Below are positions 15,001 to 24,572 of a stretch of 33,083 nucleotides of DNA, in pieces (the stretch's first letter is position 1; the number at the start of each line of letters is the position of its first letter). A model generated the notes under the pieces. The model ran no database searches. It was not told the DNA's origin and worked only from the letters and a program-made list of their open reading frames with translations. The DNA is from Goniomonas avonlea (Eukaryota; Cryptophyceae; Goniomonadida; Goniomonadaceae): NCBI GenBank assembly GCA_003573635.1, contig QUTJ01031843.1:1-33083 (forward strand), read 5' to 3'. The position numbers were made by a program, and so were the translations under genes.

Positions 15001-16942
15001 GCCCCTCGCGCAGCCTTGACACGCACAGCAGAATCTGCGGTCCAAATGGTGGCGCTTGACGCGGTGAGCTTCAGCCGTGACCGAGATGTCCGGTCAAAAC
15101 CAGAGAACCCCGTCCCGACCAGGGTCACAGAGGTGCCTCCGGAAGCTGCAGTGTTGCCAGCGACGACCCCGGTGCTGCTGAGGTCATATGTGAAGGCCTT
15201 GGAGAGCGAGGCTATTGGTAAGGCTGCCGTGAGGACGGCAGTGTGTGGGCCGGCGGCCGAGACCGGCTTGGTGCGGACGGAAGACGAGGACAGCCAGCGA
15301 GTCGCCGCCGCACACGACCGCCCCAATCGAGCAGCAGCGGTGGCTGAAACAGCTGTCGCTCGCCCAAGCACTGTTACGTGAGTGAGTCTCTCGAGTGTTG
15401 TGTCGGGACTGAATGTGGTCAACGTGCCACCACCAAAACGAAATTTGACATTGGTGGCCTTTGGTGCTCGAGTGTGAAGGTGCCGTGCTCGTTGATGCTA
15501 TACTTAGCAACCGTACCTGTAACGCTCGCAGCCCCGGTGGCAGGAGTGTTGGCAGCACTGCCCACCGCTGGTGTTGCCAGGTCATAGGACATGGCATTGG
15601 CCAGAGTTGCTCGCTGCGCGGGGTTCGTGACGACCACACGACGACCGTCTCCTCCAGGCGGTGACTTGGCGACAACTGACGTGTCCGCGCTCCATCCTGT
15701 TGAGCCAGAGGCTGTCGAACCCAACCGAGTACGGGCAGTTCTGACACCTGGAGAGAGATTGGAGCCCACCACAGTGACACTTTGAGAACCAGTCACAGGG
15801 ACATTGGAGCGAGTCAAAGAACTGGGATTTCCAGGATCAAACGTCACACCCATGGATGTAGTCCCGACATCCATCCAGGAGGAGACAGCCACTGCACTCC
15901 GCAGCAGGCCGATGGGCGACTTTGTCACCACAGAAGAGTCAGACACCCACCACGTCGCCGTGCATGCAGTAGACAACAATGACACGAGAGAAGTCCGGGC
16001 GCCAATGTGAGTCCCCGACACCGTGACACTAGAACTACCGGTGGCGGGGGCGTTACTACGAATCACAGCACTCACTGCGCCGATTCCAAAAGTGAACGCA
16101 CGAGTCAAAGTTCCGACCTGGCTAAACACTGAAACCGTACCACGGACAATAAAACCCCCACTAGCAGGGACTTTACACTGTAGCATAGTTGCACTGTCCC
16201 ATAAGCGGGCTTCGCATGCTGTCAGTCCTATGCGTGCGCGAGCGCTGGGGTCCTGGCCAAAATGGAGCCCAACCAGAGTCGCAGTCGTCGTGCCGGTTGT
16301 CGGGCCATTGGTGTAAACCGCAGCACTCAACACAGGATCGTTAAAAGAATGAGCTATTGAGTGCGTTCCTGTACTTCTCAATGCAGAAGAAATCGAGAGT
16401 CTGCGGCGACGCATGGTCCCGGACGCGCGTTTGCCAAAGAGGGTTGTTTCTGACAGCCACGCTGACATTTCCGAGCCCGTTCCACCAAACCGCATGCATT
16501 CTGAAGACGGTTCGATACCATACATGCGGCCTAGCACAGTCACAGACGTCGCGCCCGAGGGTGGAGAATTGACCGAGGACGCGGACACTGGTTCTGGGAT
16601 GCTGTACGACAATGTACGAGATTTAGTTCCAGAACTGGAAGCAGCAGCACTAAAAACAATAAGAGTCATTCTACCAGCACCCTTAGGGTGGCGGCAGAGC
16701 AATGTGGTGCTCGAACCCCACAAGGAAACTTCGCACGCTGTCCGGCCCGTTCTCGCGCCCTTAGTATCAGTCCCAAGATTACTCCCCAATATGGTGACAC
16801 TGACAGCACCAGAGGCTGGCGAGTTAGTCCAAACTGCACTAGATACAACCGGGGTCATTGCTGTGTCATTCACCTGCCACAGGAAGGTCACAAGAAGCAG
16901 CAGGAGCCGCAGCTCCATGGCCACCCGACAGCCGGTTGCCAA
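1..16942 (-). CDS. Giant secreted IPT/TIG-like repeat protein (5' part; runs off the left edge of the window)
   Basis: Exons 16942-15517 and 15370-1, about 5,598 codons, still open at the window edge. The start MATGCRVAMELRLLLLLVTF is a signal peptide (the second Met, at 16918, is an alternative start), so the protein probably enters the secretory pathway. No membrane anchor is visible in this part. The rest is about 65 tandem repeats of about 86 residues. Each has an N-P-T/S-G turn, a strand like SVTVVGSNFG, a central block like TACEATLWVSDTSVRCK and a closing strand like LSFSYD. This layout and length resemble IPT/TIG Ig-like domains, as found in extracellular adhesion and receptor proteins; the family match is inferred from pattern. 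The minus frame is unbroken after the single intron, and its phase is the same at 38, 1347, 5289 and 8862. A surface or matrix adhesin role is a guess. The gene diverges from the methyltransferase-like gene. Confidence 0.86.
8539..9356. repeat. 818-bp identical duplication, copy A
   Basis: This block matches 12946-13763 base for base as far as can be compared by eye, at an offset of 4407 bp. That offset is a multiple of three and equals about 17 repeat periods, so both copies lie in the same frame. The match breaks off sharply at both ends (C versus T just outside 8539; C versus T at 9357). Both ends fall in the conserved Cys/Trp block of a repeat. The block covers a little over three repeats. 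Confidence 0.93.
12946..13763. repeat. 818-bp identical duplication, copy B
   Basis: Partner of 8539-9356. The flanking repeats differ from those around copy A, so this is an internal copied segment and not a shift of the whole array. The identity contrasts with the strong divergence of all other repeats. A recent gene conversion or unequal exchange would explain it, and so would an assembly error. Confidence 0.93.
15371..15516 (-). other. Only intron of the giant repeat gene (146 nt)
   Basis: The donor is ACAG|GTACGG and the acceptor is CGTAACAG|TGC, with a CTCAC branch-like sequence just before the acceptor. Splicing joins a repeat that stops after ...AASVT to ...VLGR in the next exon, which restores the conserved SVTVLG strand. 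Without splicing, the frame reads unrelated sequence and stops near 15419. The intron splits one repeat in the middle of its first strand, so it does not mark a repeat boundary. Confidence 0.85.
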
Positions 16943-17020
16943 ACTTTGCTATTTTTTCGCTAGATTGTACACTCGTTTAATATTCGAATTGTCGATCTCG
17001 AGATAGCAACAGTAGCTGGC
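16943..17020. promoter_or_regulatory. Probable bidirectional promoter between the giant repeat gene and the methyltransferase-like gene
   Basis: Only 78 bp separate the two divergent start codons (102 bp if the repeat protein starts at its second Met). The gap is locally AT-rich, with TTTAATATTCGAATT around 16977-16991. The 5' UTRs and promoters of both genes must overlap here or extend into each other's coding sequence. No specific factor site is recognised. Confidence 0.5.
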
Positions 17021-19110
17021 ATGGCGAGTGCCGAAGGCACGAGGGAGAGTGCTCAAGGTGCACAAGTCCCTCCTGCAGGACTGAGGCAGATTGTGGGAGA
17101 GGTCACCCGGTTTAGATCTTTCGGCAAAAAGCTTGCGTTTGCGAACATTCGCAAAACAACTGATGGAAGTGTTGAGGAAATTTGTTTTCTTCAAACTAAA
17201 TTTCAAGCTGATGTGTCCAAGGACCCTTTTCCGGCCAGGAAGACGCACTTGAGAGCAGGAGACACTGTCGATGCACACATTGATGAGGATACTTGTGTCT
17301 ATTGGTGGGTTCGGACTTCAGAACCTGTCGAAGTTGGTGTTGTTGCCTCGCGCGAACGTGGAACCAAGCGGGCTCAAAGCCCAGTCAAGTCTGTCGACCC
17401 AGCGGAAGCAGCGCTCTGTATGCCATGGTGTCTGGGTCGTTGCCCTGGGAATTGCAAGTTCAGACATTTTTTTATCTCCGAGGAGGAGAAGGCGCACGCT
17501 GAACGTCGCGTGAAGCAACAACAGGAGTATCGAGAAAGGGACCTCAAGCTGATGCAAGAGTATTACTCCACAGGGGACACTGAGGGTGGGCATGGAGCTG
17601 AAGGCGTCGCTGAGAAGCGGAAACGAGCTGGACAGTTTGCTCACTGGCTGGTCCAGACATATGGCGCCGACTTTCTGCGTTCGGGTACTGGCGTCTATGA
17701 TGTTGCAGGCGGCAAAGGATTTGTGACACTAGAACTCCTAACCAAGCATCGCGTGCCATGCACTCTGATTGATCCATATGTGCGCAAAGGTGGCCTCAAA
17801 AGGGCGTTCCGCAAGCAGCTGGCCAAAGTTGGTTCGTCCTATTTTGTGCATTCTTCACCTTTCTTGCGTGCCACCCCCTGAAACGCATTCATCTCACACG
17901 CTGTGTAGAAGGAGCTGAGTGGCGTCACATTACTCGCGAGTTCGGTCCCGAGCTGGTGGCCTGTCCTGAAGTTGGGCCTGTGCTCCGATCAGCTTCACTC
18001 TTCATAGGTAGGCCTCGTCCTCCAAGTTTCTGTTCAACCTCTTTATTGATGCTCGACAGGGCTGCACCCAGATGAGGCCACGGATTGCATTGTAGATACC
18101 GCACTCCTTCTTGGAAAGCCTTTTGCTGTCGTTCCATGCTGCGTGTTCTCCAACATGCACCCTCACCGGTACGTTGGCTTTCCAAGTGTCTCGTTTCAGA
18201 AATAGTTGCGTCGCGAGGAGGCACTAGCTAGGATGTTCTACCGGTGTGCCTAATGTACCCGCAGGCGATTGCCAGGCGACCGACCTGTCTCGACGACACT
18301 CGAGCTGGTTGAGTGGCTCGCCCTGAAGCACCCGCACTCCAAACAGGTACTTTCTCCTTCTTTTTGGGACGCTCGGTCGCACAACCGTGTGAAAATAACT
18401 TGGCCCCCATTTGTTCCCCTTGCTCAGGATAAATTAGCTGTTTCCCTCACCCATAATCCACATGGACTTTTAAGCATACTGGTAGCAGGCCGCCCTGTTC
18501 CCTCGCTGTCCTGTCTTTGCCCTGTGCGATCCGTTCCCACCGTGCTGCCGCACCGATGTACCCCAGTTGGTGAACGTGGTGAACTTACGAGCGTCTCCTC
18601 CGGCAGAGACGCACACGCACTCGCACGCGCACTCCCACACGCACACGCGCACGCGCACGCTCACGTACACGCACTCGCACGCGCACTCCCACACGCACTC
18701 GCACTCGCACACACACACACGCACACACACACACGCACACGCACACGCACACAGGAGTGTCCCACTAAAGTTATTGTCAGGCCCACCTTGGATTCCAAGG
18801 CCGAAATCGTGCGGTGTACGTGGCAGCGAATACCCCGCCCGTTGCTACTGTTGGGGATGACGCTCAACCCATAACTTCTCCGTGTGGGACTACCCAGCCC
18901 GTTGCTACTGTTGGGGATGACGCTCAACCCATAACTTCTCCGTGTGGGACTGCCCAACCCATAACTGCTGTGGAAGGGAGTGGCCAACCCATAACTGCTG
19001 TGGAAGGGAGTGGCCAACCCCCAACTACCGTCGAGGGAAACACCCAACCCGAAACTCTGCCGAACGAGGACGCCCGGCCCGTGGATGCTGCCTCGGTCGA
19101 GGAGAGATAG
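17021..19110 (+). CDS. CCCH zinc-finger, methyltransferase-like protein with decapeptide-repeat tail
   Basis: Exons 17021-17831, 17909-18007, 18060-18168, 18265-18346 and 18781-19110 give 476 residues. Residues 22-110 ([20 protein letters not shown] at 25-44) resemble an OB-fold of the nucleic-acid-binding type. Cys133, 137, 141, 145 and His149 form a CCCH-like cluster. A charged helix follows. Residues 222-235 ([12 protein letters not shown]) look like motif I of an SAM-dependent methyltransferase, and later GLHPDEATD and FAVVPCCVF resemble the LH...CC pattern of METTL25/GSTCD-type proteins. The last strand is [12 protein letters not shown], followed by eight decapeptides ending mostly in QP. 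The domains suggest a nucleic-acid methyltransferase, but the substrate is unknown and activity is unproven. The first intron (77 nt) is the least certain boundary; it was chosen because it joins frames as LAKV-EGAEW. The other junctions are supported by continuous protein motifs. Confidence 0.78.
18609..18753. repeat. CA/CG-rich microsatellite in the last intron of the methyltransferase-like gene
   Basis: About 145 bp of alternating purine-pyrimidine sequence, mostly CAC/CGCA units, with a pure (CA)n stretch near the right end. It lies inside the 434-nt intron 18347-18780. Such tracts can adopt Z-DNA and are prone to length change. It ends 27 bp before the splice acceptor. Confidence 0.9.
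18841..19080 (+). repeat. Coding minisatellite: eight 30-bp units at the C-terminus
   Basis: The DNA repeats with a strict 30-bp period. Two 60-bp copies (18841-18900 and 18901-18960) are followed by four 30-bp units, of which 18961-18990 and 18991-19020 are identical. Each unit encodes ten residues ending in QP (RP in the last), such as [10 protein letters not shown] and [10 protein letters not shown]. This gives a Pro/Thr/acidic tail that is probably disordered and likely to vary in copy number between strains. Confidence 0.92.
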
Positions 19111-20104
19111 AGGCAAAGTTGGACAGATCTATGGACAGACTGAGCCAGCCCAGGCACAGGCACTGGTGATTTTCGGTCACTCCAGGGGTGAACTCGTGGG
19201 ATTCAACGGGAATGCCCCAATCGGTCACTCCAGGGGTGAACTCGTGGGATTCAACGGGAATGCCCCAACCGGGGTTGTGCCCGAGATGAAGACACCGCAT
19301 GGTGTGTTGGGAGGCAGGCGGTTCGGTCGCCTTCTTAAATTGAGGCGCATTGATTATTAAAGTACCCAAGTCGGACAAGTTATGGAGCCCCCTCCTCTTC
19401 GGTACCAGTCATCCACCTTTGTGGCGATACGACTGCAAAACAGTGATTTTTGGGCGAAGGAAATGCGGCAACCAGGAGAGTTGCTCTCAGCCTGTCAGGA
19501 TCGATGGTCGCCTCACGCACCGAAGTTTTCTCCTCACTAATCTGATCTAGTCAGGCAACACATTCAAGACGGCCGGGACACGATGAAGTACCACACGGCT
19601 TTAGTAAGATCGTAACGATCTGGCAGCGAGCACCCCAGGGAGTAGCAAAACTTTTGGACAAGTCATTGAATGTGATCACACACGAGTGTGGTCGGAGCTG
19701 TTTCAAACCCAGGGATACGCTGACACGATGACTCCACAGGAGTTCGCCATGTTGGTCTGTAAGCAGAGGGACCGAGGCAGCATCTCCAAGGCTTGCCCTG
19801 TTCCCTCACATGATGACCCACGCTGCACTCGCAGCACAACGCCAGCCTCAGCGATCCCCCCAATCTAAGTGCAACGGCACACCCAGCACTCCGCACTGCA
19901 AATCCGTGTACCGTCCGTTCGCTGTTGCCCAGCCCGCCCACAGAACTTCTTGTGGAAGTTCTTGTGCGGCGCAGCCTCGTGACACAAGCATTAGCCATGT
20001 ATTCCCTTCTCCCGCTGCATGCCACGCATACCCGGAGGCATCCAGCAGGATCACTGTCACCCACCCGCGATCCATCAATGCACCATCCTGCGCGCGCACC
20101 GCGC
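19111..20104. other. Convergent intergenic spacer
   Basis: This lies between the stop codons of the methyltransferase-like gene and the HAD-GMC gene, so it must hold both 3' UTRs and polyadenylation sites. An ATTAAA is present near 19355. Small perfect inverted repeats occur at 19606-19620 (AGATCGT-A-ACGATCT) and near 19941-19961 (AGAACTT...AAGTTCT). No open frame here resembles a known protein. Confidence 0.6.
19174..19269. repeat. Two tandem 48-bp copies in the spacer
   Basis: The unit beginning CGGTCACTCCAGGGGTGAAC occurs twice with only the last base differing (19174-19221 and 19222-19269). It follows the stop codon of the methyltransferase-like gene by 63 bp, so it probably lies in that gene's 3' UTR. 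The 48-bp length is a multiple of three, but no convincing protein is encoded on either strand. Confidence 0.9.
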
Positions 20105-23100
20105 TCACTTGTTGCCGGCGAAGTGGTCCTTGACCCAGTCCTCGCGCAGCGGCTCCTTGAAGAGCACAGCGTCGGACATCTTCTCTGCAATCATGATTGT
20201 CGGGCAGTTGAGGTTGGCCGTCGGCACACGCGGCATGATTGACGCGTCGACCACTCGCAGCCCCACGATGCCGTTGACACGCCCCGACGTGTCGACGACA
20301 GCCTCCGGGTCGGAGCCCATGCGGCACGAGCCGCAAGGGTGGTACGCGCTCTCGCCGACCTGGTCGAGGGCCATTAGTCAGCGCTGATTTGCTGTTGAGG
20401 TGGTGGTTGTGTTTGTGGTGGGGGCGCAGTGCTAGTCGGCGAGAGGGCGAGTGTGCCCAGTTTGTGGTGGTGGCGCAGTGCTAGTCGTGGCGAGAGGGCG
20501 AGTGTGCCCGGGGGTGGGTGGGGGGGGGGGTTACGATCCAGGAACAGCGGACACCGATCCAACAGTAGAGGCCAGGTCTGCGCCACGGAGAGAGGGGGGC
20601 GGGGTTTGGGGGAGGCATTACCTCGCGCACAAACTGGTCGATCTGCTCGTCGCTGCATATGTCAGCCCCGGGCGCAAACTCTCCTGCGTTGAGCGCCTCG
20701 AACGCAGGCTGGTCGAACACCTTGCGCGTGAGGGAGAGACCCTCACGGAACTCGCGACGATCAACTTCGGTCGCGAGGAAGTTGGGATCGATGATCGGCG
20801 AGACGGAGGGGTCCGGGCTGGTGATGCGGACAGAACCGCGGGATGTGGGGCGCATCGGGCCCATGTGGACCTGTGCAGGGGTGTCACACGAACTCTGTTT
20901 TCAGGTGATGCACTGGTGGACCGCAGCACTGTCAGCGGTGGTGGCCTGCATGGCATGGGGGGCCAGCAGTGATGATGCACGCCGTGCCGACTACGGGACC
21001 ACCCGCCACCATGACAAACACCGCACCACAACCGTACCACCACCCAGTGACAGCAAGGACCGCACAGCACGACAGAATCTCCGCCTCTAGATTTTAAGCG
21101 GATTCTTGGGTGAATCATGCCTTGGTCTGAGCCCTGATGCGAACCAGCACAGGCCCACGCACCTGGAAAGCGTGGCCGCCGCCGACCATGGACGACCCAC
21201 AGTCTCCAATGGCGGCGGGCAAAAAGTGCAGCTGGATATTGGGGAACTTCTCGTTGGGGTTGGACTTGAAGAACGCGCCAGTCTCCAGGTGGTTGGAAGC
21301 GCACACGCCGGTCTTTTTCAGGAACCACTCGAGCCCGATGCGTGCCATATTGTGGGGTTTGGTCCACTGGTAGGGGTACAGGGAGTAGGGACCCTTGCAC
21401 TTGTACTGGACGTAGACTTCGAGGTGATCCATGAAGTTCTGGCCCACACTGCAGGCAGGTGTGAGCTGCAGTGTTCCTCGACGATGCAAATGAAGAGAAA
21501 CTATTCACGTGCACTCTACACTCACGTCACTCGACGCTCACAGTCGCTCAGACACTTAGTCGCAACTGTAGTGCACTCTACACTGACAGCACTCAGAAGA
21601 GTCTCGCAGCGCCTCTTCAGGCACTCTACTTCCCTCACCATCACTCTCCAGTGTCGACACACAGACGGAGACAGACAACTTCTCGAATACCTGGGGAGGT
21701 GGTGCTTGAGCTGCACTCCCACAGAGCGAAGGTGCTCCTGGTCCCCGACGCCGCTCATTTGGAGAATAGACGGCGATCCAATTGCGCCTGGGCGGGAATG
21801 TCACGGCTGAACCCACTGGAGAACATCGATTATTGCTCGCGGTTTCACCCCCCAGTTTCAACGGGAGGGGGCATGACTCTTTGTACGAGCGGACCAGGCA
21901 GTTTGAGGGCTGATCGGTCAACCGGCCACGCCTCTCAGATCGAATTGGTTAGCCTTGCGAATATCGTTGACAACCCGTAGAGTTTCCAGAGTTTTTGCGG
22001 TCAGAGGCAATGATATCATCCTCCGTATGAATGAGAGACGCTCAGGTCGCAACCAGGATTTTGGCTCCTCGGCAAATCAATAGCTGGACTCACCAGCGGC
22101 AAGAATGATTTCCTCGCCGTAGACCCACATCATCTTGCCGTTCTTTGCCTGGTACTTCACGCCCACAGCCCTCTTGCCGTCGAAGAGAATCTGAAAATAA
22201 ACTTAAGTCCGTGATCGGAATGTGAGGAGGGAGGAGCGCGAGCACGACAAGGGTGGACAAGGCGCGAGACAAGGGAGGGCAGACGGGGGGGGTCAAAGTA
22301 TCTGCGTGAGTCAGACAGCCGAATGGGGCGAGACGACGGTGGCAAAAGGAGAAGCATGGAGAGCCACAGAGCAGAGAAGCGGTGGAAAAGGGGGAGGGAA
22401 GGGGAGTCAGACAGTGGAGAGGCAGGAGGAGAAGGGGCGCGAATACATCTCTCAGATAGCAAAATAGCGACCTGGTGCACGAGGGCTCTGGTCTCCACCA
22501 GCAAGTTGTTGTCTCCGCTAACCTTGGCCCGCTCCAAGGCAGGGTGCAGGTACGCCCTCGCAGTCGAATTACGAGCTCCGTCCGCCGTCGTCCGGTCAAA
22601 CAGGCCAAAACCTTCCTGAGACTCCCCATTGATGTCCGGGGTCAATGGGAAGCCCGCCTGTCAGCGCGTGCGTGGGCGTGCGCGACAGACGCTCTCTCGT
22701 TGATTGTGAGTGTGTCTTGATCAAAACTTCCAGGAGACTAGACTCACGGAGGAAACACGAGAAGCGGGCGCGGGGGGTGGGAGGAAGAGGCGATGAAGGA
22801 AAGGCTACCATTGCTGCCGTTGCAGTGTCGGGGGTGTGGGGTGTTCAGGGTGTTCGTGGGCACACACAGCACAGGATGTGAGCAAAAAGCACACCTGCCC
22901 GCCTGCCTCGACAAAGGCCTTGAACAACGGGTTGGTGATATCAGGCCTTGTCACCCGGAGAGGCCCGCTGTCGCCGCGCCACTTGTCCCCTCCTCCAGAG
23001 TACGATTCCATGCGCCTGCACTCGAGCTGTTAAGCCCAGGTTGTCGTGCGACCATTTGAGCTGATAGATTCATTTCTGACTTGTCCAGGGCTTCCTGAGG

Positions 23101-24572
23101 CCCAAACGCTGCACCATCAACTACTGGGGTTTTTTGAGTGACAGTTGGAAATGGTCGCACTAGTTACGACCAGCAAATGCCAAAAATGTGAGGGAACACA
23201 TACTTGAAATACGGGAGCACATCGGCGTACGACCATCCGTTGGCGCCAAACTCTGATTCCCACTCGTCGTAGTCCATTCGGTTTCCGCGGAGATATACCA
23301 TAGCATTGATTGACGATGATCCGCCAAGGACACGGCCTCGCGGATAGTGGATTTGGCGCCCGTTCAAGTGCTTCTGCGGGGCAGTCTCAAAGTCCCAGTT
23401 GTAGCGCTTCCCCCAGAGATTCAGCCCCATCGCGGATGGCATAGAAATTCTCCACGAGTCCACCAAGCCGGTGTCCGGAGGTCCAGCCTCGAGCAACAGC
23501 ACGTTGTGCCCCGAGTCCGCCGAGATACGGTTGGCCAACACGCATCCAGCCGAGCCGGCTCCAATGATGATGACCCGTCGACGGTGGTCGTCGAGAGAGT
23601 TAGAGGCTGGCGCACTGGTGCTTGTTTTGTTGACGGGTGCCGATGTAAAAGTGCTCGAAGTTCCACTTGATGGGCTTCCTACCGACGCGCCATTCCCGGA
23701 ACCATGCGCATGAGTGGCGGGTACAGTGAACGTCGAATCATTCGATTTCTCCGCAGCCGGTTCCGGTTTGAATAGATTATGGATAGTGTTGACATCTGGA
23801 AGGATGTGATCGGAGTGAGAGTCGAGATCGTTCTTGTTGCCGATTCCAGACAGCACACCAACGGCAACAGCACCGGCTCGTTTGGCCATCTGCATGTCGG
23901 CGCTGCAGTCGGACACCATGAAGGTGTTCTTGAGATCCACACCCGATTTGTCTGCCAGCACGGCCAGGTTCTCTGGGTTCGGCTTTTTTGGGACCTCGTG
24001 GTGATCGCAGCCAATAACGAAGTCGACAGTTCCAGTGAGTCCCATGAATTCGACGGCCGTGCGTGCGTTTTCACTGACGTCGTTGGTGCTCACCGCCAAA
24101 CGAAAATATCCCGAGCGCGCAAGCCGCCGCATCGTCTCCTGCACGTTGCCCACCGGCTTTGTGGTCTCAGGGGTGGGGGGGTTATCATCCGTCCAATTGG
24201 CAACAGCGTGCTCGCCACCCATTTCTTTCGAGATGGCCGCCCGGATGTCGTTCATGCCAGCATGAGCCAGCAAGGAGTCGTCCGTGAGCTTCTTGGTAAC
24301 TGGGCAGTAGCCAACAATTCGGTGCAATTCTTCACGACTGATTTCATTTTGCATTCGGACGGCATTACGCTCCAGGAACGGGAACCTGGAAACTCCGTCA
24401 AAAAAAGAATGTTCGAGACATTAACTGACCAGGCAGCATCAAAGTCCTGCAGAGTCCCATCCTTATCAAAGACAATCAAATATTGCGGCCGAGGCTGCAA
24501 GAACTGCGTTATCCTCCGGGAGGAGGACCTCGCAACTGGTTGTCGTAATCGTCGCAAACCAGCGCGCAACAT
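20105..24572 (-). CDS. HAD phosphatase - GMC oxidoreductase (choline dehydrogenase-like) fusion, probably mitochondrial
   Basis: Exons (5' to 3') 24572-24430, 24385-23204, 23015-22895, 22657-22472, 22190-22094, 21787-21691, 21448-21163, 20870-20622 and 20359-20105 give 871 residues. Residues 1-26 ([20 protein letters not shown]...) are Arg-rich with no acidic residue, like a mitochondrial presequence; an upstream in-frame Met at 24620 is possible but gives an acidic leader. Residues 30-253 are a HAD hydrolase: Asp36/Asp38 in VFDKDGTL, then [14 protein letters not shown] and [10 protein letters not shown] Ser/Thr-rich linker follows (254-312). The GMC part (about 316-871) has FAD-binding IIGAGSAG (322-327), [15 protein letters not shown] near 400, [15 protein letters not shown] at 577-591, and the catalytic pair His794 (HPCGSCRMG) and Asn838 (NLN). 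It reads closely like bacterial BetA and has the same length. The second exon covers most of the HAD domain, the linker and the FAD motif, so the fusion is not a joining error. Choline is the likeliest dehydrogenase substrate; the phosphatase substrate is unknown. Confidence 0.93.
24386..24429 (-). other. 44-nt first intron of the HAD-GMC gene
   Basis: The donor is CCTG|GTCAGT and the acceptor is TTTCCAG|GTTC, preceded by a run of seven T. Splicing gives ...[16 protein letters not shown], the expected helix after HAD motif I. It is in the same size class as the 42-49 nt introns at the start of the neighbouring E1 gene. The other introns of this gene are 188-306 nt. Confidence 0.8.

Larger units (their letters stand above)
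1..16870 (-). repeat. Array of about 65 diverged coding repeats, period about 259 bp
   Basis: Counting the conserved VTV-G strand (on the plus strand, sequences like ACCGTCACGCTC) gives about 65 occurrences. Examples lie near 38, 1078, 2389, 3718, 5260, 6810, 8100, 9417, 10699, 11994, 13289, 14596, 15770 and 16793. Mean spacing, with the intron removed, is about 259 bp. Neighbouring copies are well diverged, so the array is old, except for one identical block described separately. Confidence 0.88.

Noticed and set aside
15184-15780. Minus-strand frame of 198 codons over the intron of the repeat gene
   Set aside because: It is out of phase with the repeats on both sides, and splicing of the 146-nt intron explains the region.
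1-16300. Many plus-strand open frames that read like TTVTLTAPVAG repeats, up to 360 codons (13231-14313)
   Set aside because: They are antisense shadows of the minus-strand TIG-like repeats. They shift frame and stop repeatedly, while the minus frame is continuous and starts with a signal peptide.
18609-18753. Regular direct repeats that could be mistaken for a CRISPR array
   Set aside because: This is simple CA/CG sequence without unique spacers, in an intron of a eukaryotic gene.
18269-18874. Plus-strand frame of 201 codons rich in His-Ala through the CA repeat
   Set aside because: Its middle is microsatellite DNA inside an intron. The true exons on both sides join in a different frame with conserved protein sequence.
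19663-20190. Minus-strand open frame of 175 codons overlapping the 3' end of the HAD-GMC gene
   Set aside because: It overlaps the last GMC exon in another frame, has biased Arg/Ser/Cys composition and shows no family resemblance.
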